DNA of 64,000 nucleotides from Erysipelotrichaceae bacterium (lineage in GTDB: Bacteria; Bacillota_I; Bacilli_A; Erysipelotrichales; Erysipelotrichaceae), in contig JAFRAB010000047.1 in assembly GCA_017405675.1 (NCBI GenBank), positions 1 through 64,000 of the forward strand, in the 5' to 3' direction. Positions 61,475 through 64,000 of the stretch are shown here, piece after piece. The stretch's first letter is position 1. Every line of letters starts with the position of its first letter. The notes under the pieces were generated by a model that was given only the letters and a program-made list of their open reading frames with translations, did no database searches and had not been told where the DNA came from. The translations under genes were made by a program, and so were the position numbers.

Positions 61475-62260
61475 CTATTTTTCGGTTGTATATATCTTCA
61501 GTTCATTAAACGCACTGATAAGTGAATCAATGTCTCCATAACCTCTGATAAAGAATCCTATATCCAGATCATCAAAAGTTACGACTATGAAATTAGTGCC
61601 TTCATCAATTGATTTGACAAACGTTTCACAGTAACTGATGACTGCCGTTGCGAGAGGAAGTCTTCTTTCTTCGTATATTTTGTATTCGGCTGTATGACTC
61701 TTTACTTCTTCGATAAGCCGGTCAGAAGTCTTCTTATACAGTATTTTACCCGTACAGTAAACATCTTTATAGTCATTATTCATTACATCAAATTCACTGT
61801 CCTCTGCATATAACTGCAATGTATAATTGCTGCCTTTTTCAAATTCAAGCCAGACAGTTACAGGCAGATCTTCATAATCAAGCATAATGATTTTATTAGG
61901 ATCATATTCCACTTCAGAACCGTCAAATACTTCCGGATCAAATTCAGGAATAACTGATTTGTTAATATCATATAGTTCCATATCCAGCAGACACATGTAA
62001 TCGATATTTTCCCATGTCATGTAAATATCCATACTGCAGTTTTTAAAATTTCCATCTTCACCAACAGACAGATAGGTTTTCTTTCCCGTTTTTGATTCTG
62101 TGAGACTGTTGCGTTTTGATGGGAACATCTCCAGATATGCATCAACGATCTTATCATTAACTGTTATGGCATAAATAGTATCAGTACCTGACTTCTCTGC
62201 TGTGATTTCCTCAGCACTGTTTACGATCTTTCGCAGCATCTTTCCATAACCATAATCCAT
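61475..62260 (-). CDS. unknown protein, N-terminus uncertain
   Basis: A 261-residue acidic reading frame, rich in Asp, Glu, Tyr and Ile, probably beta-rich, with no membrane span. I do not recognise the family. No Shine-Dalgarno precedes the ATG at 62260 or a later ATG at 62239. The frame stays open about 25 codons upstream without ATG, GTG or TTG, and reads through a Lys-rich start and an NHTRYQQPP stretch. This looks like a gene that lost its true N-terminus, perhaps a signal peptide. It may be a pseudogene or use a rare start. It is about 100 nt downstream of thiI. Confidence 0.55.
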   Translation of the reverse strand: MDYGYGKMLRKIVNSAEEITAEKSGTDTIYAITVNDKIVDAYLEMFPSKRNSLTESKTGKKTYLSVGEDGNFKNCSMDIYMTWENIDYMCLLDMELYDINKSVIPEFDPEVFDGSEVEYDPNKIIMLDYEDLPVTVWLEFEKGSNYTLQLYAEDSEFDVMNNDYKDVYCTGKILYKKTSDRLIEEVKSHTAEYKIYEERRLPLATAVISYCETFVKSIDEGTNFIVVTFDDLDIGFFIRGYGDIDSLISAFNELKIYTTEK

Positions 62261-62362
62261 ATCTTCATTTACAGGCGGCTGCTGATATCTGGTATGGTTG
62301 TCATTTATGTACAGAATATTATCCTTTTTTTTCAGTATTTATACATTGTCAGCTGACAGATA

Positions 62363-63565
62363 TTACAGAATGTCTTCTTCATCAAATTTTTTCGTTGGAT
62401 AAACCATCAGAGTTTCCGTAGTATCTGCAGCCTCATCAATCAGAGGCTGCCAGTTGAATCTTTCTTCCTGGTTAATAACCTTATTGATATGCGGTCTGGT
62501 TACCGGATTCTTAGGTGTAAATATCGTACAGCAGTCTTCATATGGCAGAATTGATACATCATAGGTACCTATATTGTTTGCCAGATCAATTATTTCCAAT
62601 TTGTCATATGTTACAACGGGTCTGATGACAGGCATATCAACAACCTTATTGATCACAGACATGCTTTCAAGAGTCTGTGAAGCAACCTGTCCGATGCTTT
62701 CACCGTTAACAATAGCCAGACAGCCGTTCTTTTCAGCGATCTTCTGGGCAATGCGGTACATCATCCTTCTCATTATGGTAATGGCATACTGTTCGTCACA
62801 GTTGCGGTATATTTCCAGCTGAGTTTTGGTAAACGGAACTATGTGCAGTTTGATCCTGCCCTGATAGCCGGAAATGATACGGGCCAGTTCCTTGACCTTA
62901 TTTAAGGCTTCCTGGGAAGTATATGGCATTGAAGCATAGTGGATGCATTCAATTTCCACTCCTCTCTTCATAGTCAGATAACCGGCAACCGGTGAATCTA
63001 TTCCACCTGATAACATCAGTAATGCCTTGCCGCCAACACCAACAGGATAACCGCCTAAGCCCATTGTGGTCTCGGCCATCAGATACGTAGCTTCATTTCT
63101 GATTTCAACGATAACCGGATAATCAGGCTCATGAACATCCACCTTTAATCCCGGGCCGTACCGGTGTAATATAGCGGAAGCAACCTTGCGGTTCATCTCA
63201 TCGGAATGAATCGGGAAATTCTTATTGGCACGGCGTGTTATCACCTTGAAGGTGCCGCTCTTTCTTGCCATCAGCTTTACGGCAGCTTCCAGAATGGATT
63301 CTTCATTATTCTCAGCCTTGATAGTAGGTGCAAAGCTTCTTAAACCGAATACTTTCTGCAGAATCGGTGCGATTTCCTGCGGATCTGCTTCATTAAGATG
63401 AATGTAAACATGGTCTCTGGTTCTTTCAAAACGCAGCTGCGGGTAATCCTGTAATGCTCTCTGCATGTTGACAGTAAGTCTTTTTATAAAATCGTTTTTA
63501 TTCTTTCCCTTGGTGCTTAGTTCACCGAAACGCACCAGTATATATTCATATTTCATTTCATCCAT
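62363..63565 (-). CDS. thiI: tRNA 4-thiouridine synthetase ThiI
   Basis: Puts sulfur on U8 of tRNA and can supply thiamine thiazole sulfur. The 400-residue protein has an N-terminal ferredoxin-like/THUMP part (1-165) and a PP-loop ATPase with LLSGGIDSPVAG (about 183-194). The C-terminal rhodanese domain of E. coli ThiI is absent, as in Bacillus, where a dedicated cysteine desulfurase provides sulfur; such a gene lies directly upstream and overlaps by 8 nt. Confidence 0.96.
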   Translation of the reverse strand: MDEMKYEYILVRFGELSTKGKNKNDFIKRLTVNMQRALQDYPQLRFERTRDHVYIHLNEADPQEIAPILQKVFGLRSFAPTIKAENNEESILEAAVKLMARKSGTFKVITRRANKNFPIHSDEMNRKVASAILHRYGPGLKVDVHEPDYPVIVEIRNEATYLMAETTMGLGGYPVGVGGKALLMLSGGIDSPVAGYLTMKRGVEIECIHYASMPYTSQEALNKVKELARIISGYQGRIKLHIVPFTKTQLEIYRNCDEQYAITIMRRMMYRIAQKIAEKNGCLAIVNGESIGQVASQTLESMSVINKVVDMPVIRPVVTYDKLEIIDLANNIGTYDVSILPYEDCCTIFTPKNPVTRPHINKVINQEERFNWQPLIDEAADTTETLMVYPTKKFDEEDIL

Positions 63566-64000
63566 AAACTCTGATTATCTCCTTGAGATCGTTAACCAGT
63601 CCTCTGACATCATCCCAGCTGAGAGTAGCTGACAATGAAACTCTGACTGTTCCCTTCAGTCTTTTTTCTTCCCTGTACATCCGGGAAATGACATGTGAAA
63701 CAGCGATGTTGGATTCACATGTACTCTGGGCACTGACACAGTATCCCTTCATGTGCAGCGCATTCATCATAACCTCACTCTGAATTGTCAGACATGAGAA
63801 ATTAATAATATACGGTAAGGCATCATCGGGCGAATTGATCACCACATTTTCCATGCCTTTCAGATGTTCTGTAATATAATCACGGTATTCCGTGACAATT
63901 CTGTTTTTTCTCTCCAGATCAGCAAGAGCCAGTCTCAGGGTCTTTCCCCATACCATGGCACTGCATGAATCAACGGTACCGCCCCTTAAACCCTGTTCCT
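63558..64000 (-). CDS. cysteine desulfurase (NifS/IscS-like), C-terminal part
   Basis: PLP enzyme that moves sulfur from cysteine to ThiI. Only the last about 147 residues are in the window; the gene continues past the right edge. The frame reads EQGLRGGTVDSCSAMVWGKT at the edge, matching the Arg-Gly-Gly-Thr block after the PLP lysine of group II desulfurases. The loop YCVSAQSTCES holds the probable catalytic Cys. The thiI overlap and order match nifZ-thiI of Bacillus. Confidence 0.92.
   Translation of the reverse strand, partial: EQGLRGGTVDSCSAMVWGKTLRLALADLERKNRIVTEYRDYITEHLKGMENVVINSPDDALPYIINFSCLTIQSEVMMNALHMKGYCVSAQSTCESNIAVSHVISRMYREEKRLKGTVRVSLSATLSWDDVRGLVNDLKEIIRVYG

Noticed and set aside
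1..64000. CRISPR array, prophage, IS element, defence island
   Set aside because: No regularly spaced repeats, transposase, integrase other than XerC, or phage genes were seen; gene order is core-chromosomal throughout.

Overview
The window looks like a chromosomal core region of a low-to-moderate G+C Gram-positive anaerobe. Gene order follows the Bacillus/Clostridium backbone in several blocks: rpsU-phoH-ybeY-dgkA-cdd-era-recO-glyQS-dnaG-rpoD-trmK; scpA-scpB-rluB; rpsP-khpA-rimM-trmD-rplS-lepB-rbgA-rnhB-dprA-topA-trmFO-xerC-rpsB-tsf; cvpA-mutS2 with rnhC divergent. Dimeric GlyQS, two MurE-type ligases, DUF3196 and DUF4298 proteins, flavorubredoxin and superoxide reductase, and the absence of any phage or IS sequence suggest Firmicutes, most likely Erysipelotrichia. 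That placement is an inference; no complete 16S is present to test it. Almost everything is on the minus strand. Only rnhC, a small SSB-like gene and a superoxide reductase gene are on the plus strand.

Layout. 1-300: 5' tip of a 16S rRNA gene with its rrn promoter, boxA-like leader and processing hairpins. 303-3155: valS under a T-box with a GTC specifier. 3220-4906: a four-gene cluster of unknown function (MFS-type transporter plus three small membrane proteins, two of them 50-residue paralogs missed by normal ORF length cut-offs). 4940-9426: lon, tig and a DUF3196 gene behind a consensus sigma-A promoter overlapped by a CIRCE (HrcA) operator. 9498-13762: tRNA-Arg(TCT), a UPF0158-GNAT fusion, typA, a phosphodiesterase and a membrane protein. 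13820-20228: uvrC-mutS2-cvpA, divergent rnhC, then trmK. 20267-30752: rpoD-dnaG-glyQS-recO-era-cdd-dgkA-ybeY-(C39-like)-phoH-murE1-rpsU. 30846-37389: scpA-scpB-rluB-rsmE-mtaB-murE2-lipoprotein. 37482-39968: thyA-pdp-DUF4298. 40062-42250: flavorubredoxin and rubredoxin. 42408-44091: SSB-like gene, then panT-coaX. 44262-56572: translation and DNA-topology genes from rpsP to tsf. 56664-64000: luxS-metE-like pair, dinB, ffh, superoxide reductase, an unknown gene, thiI and a cysteine desulfurase that runs off the right edge.

How the genes work together. The window is dominated by translation (tRNA and rRNA modification, aminoacylation, ribosomal proteins, GTPases), DNA replication and repair, and cell-envelope precursor synthesis. 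Protein quality control (tig, lon) appears to be under HrcA. Oxygen and superoxide defence of an anaerobe is provided by the flavorubredoxin/rubredoxin pair and the 2Fe superoxide reductase. thiI and the cysteine desulfurase form a tRNA thiolation pair, luxS and the metE-like gene form a methyl-cycle pair, and panT-coaX a CoA supply pair.

Most intriguing items: the 3233-4891 small-membrane-protein cluster; the CIRCE-controlled DUF3196-tig-lon unit; three genes whose -10 box lies only 6-10 nt before an ATG with no Shine-Dalgarno (probable leaderless mRNAs); two MurE paralogs whose substrate motif is neither the DAP type nor the usual Lys type; a terminator hairpin whose 3' arm contains the dprA ribosome-binding site; and a stand-alone C39-like protein.
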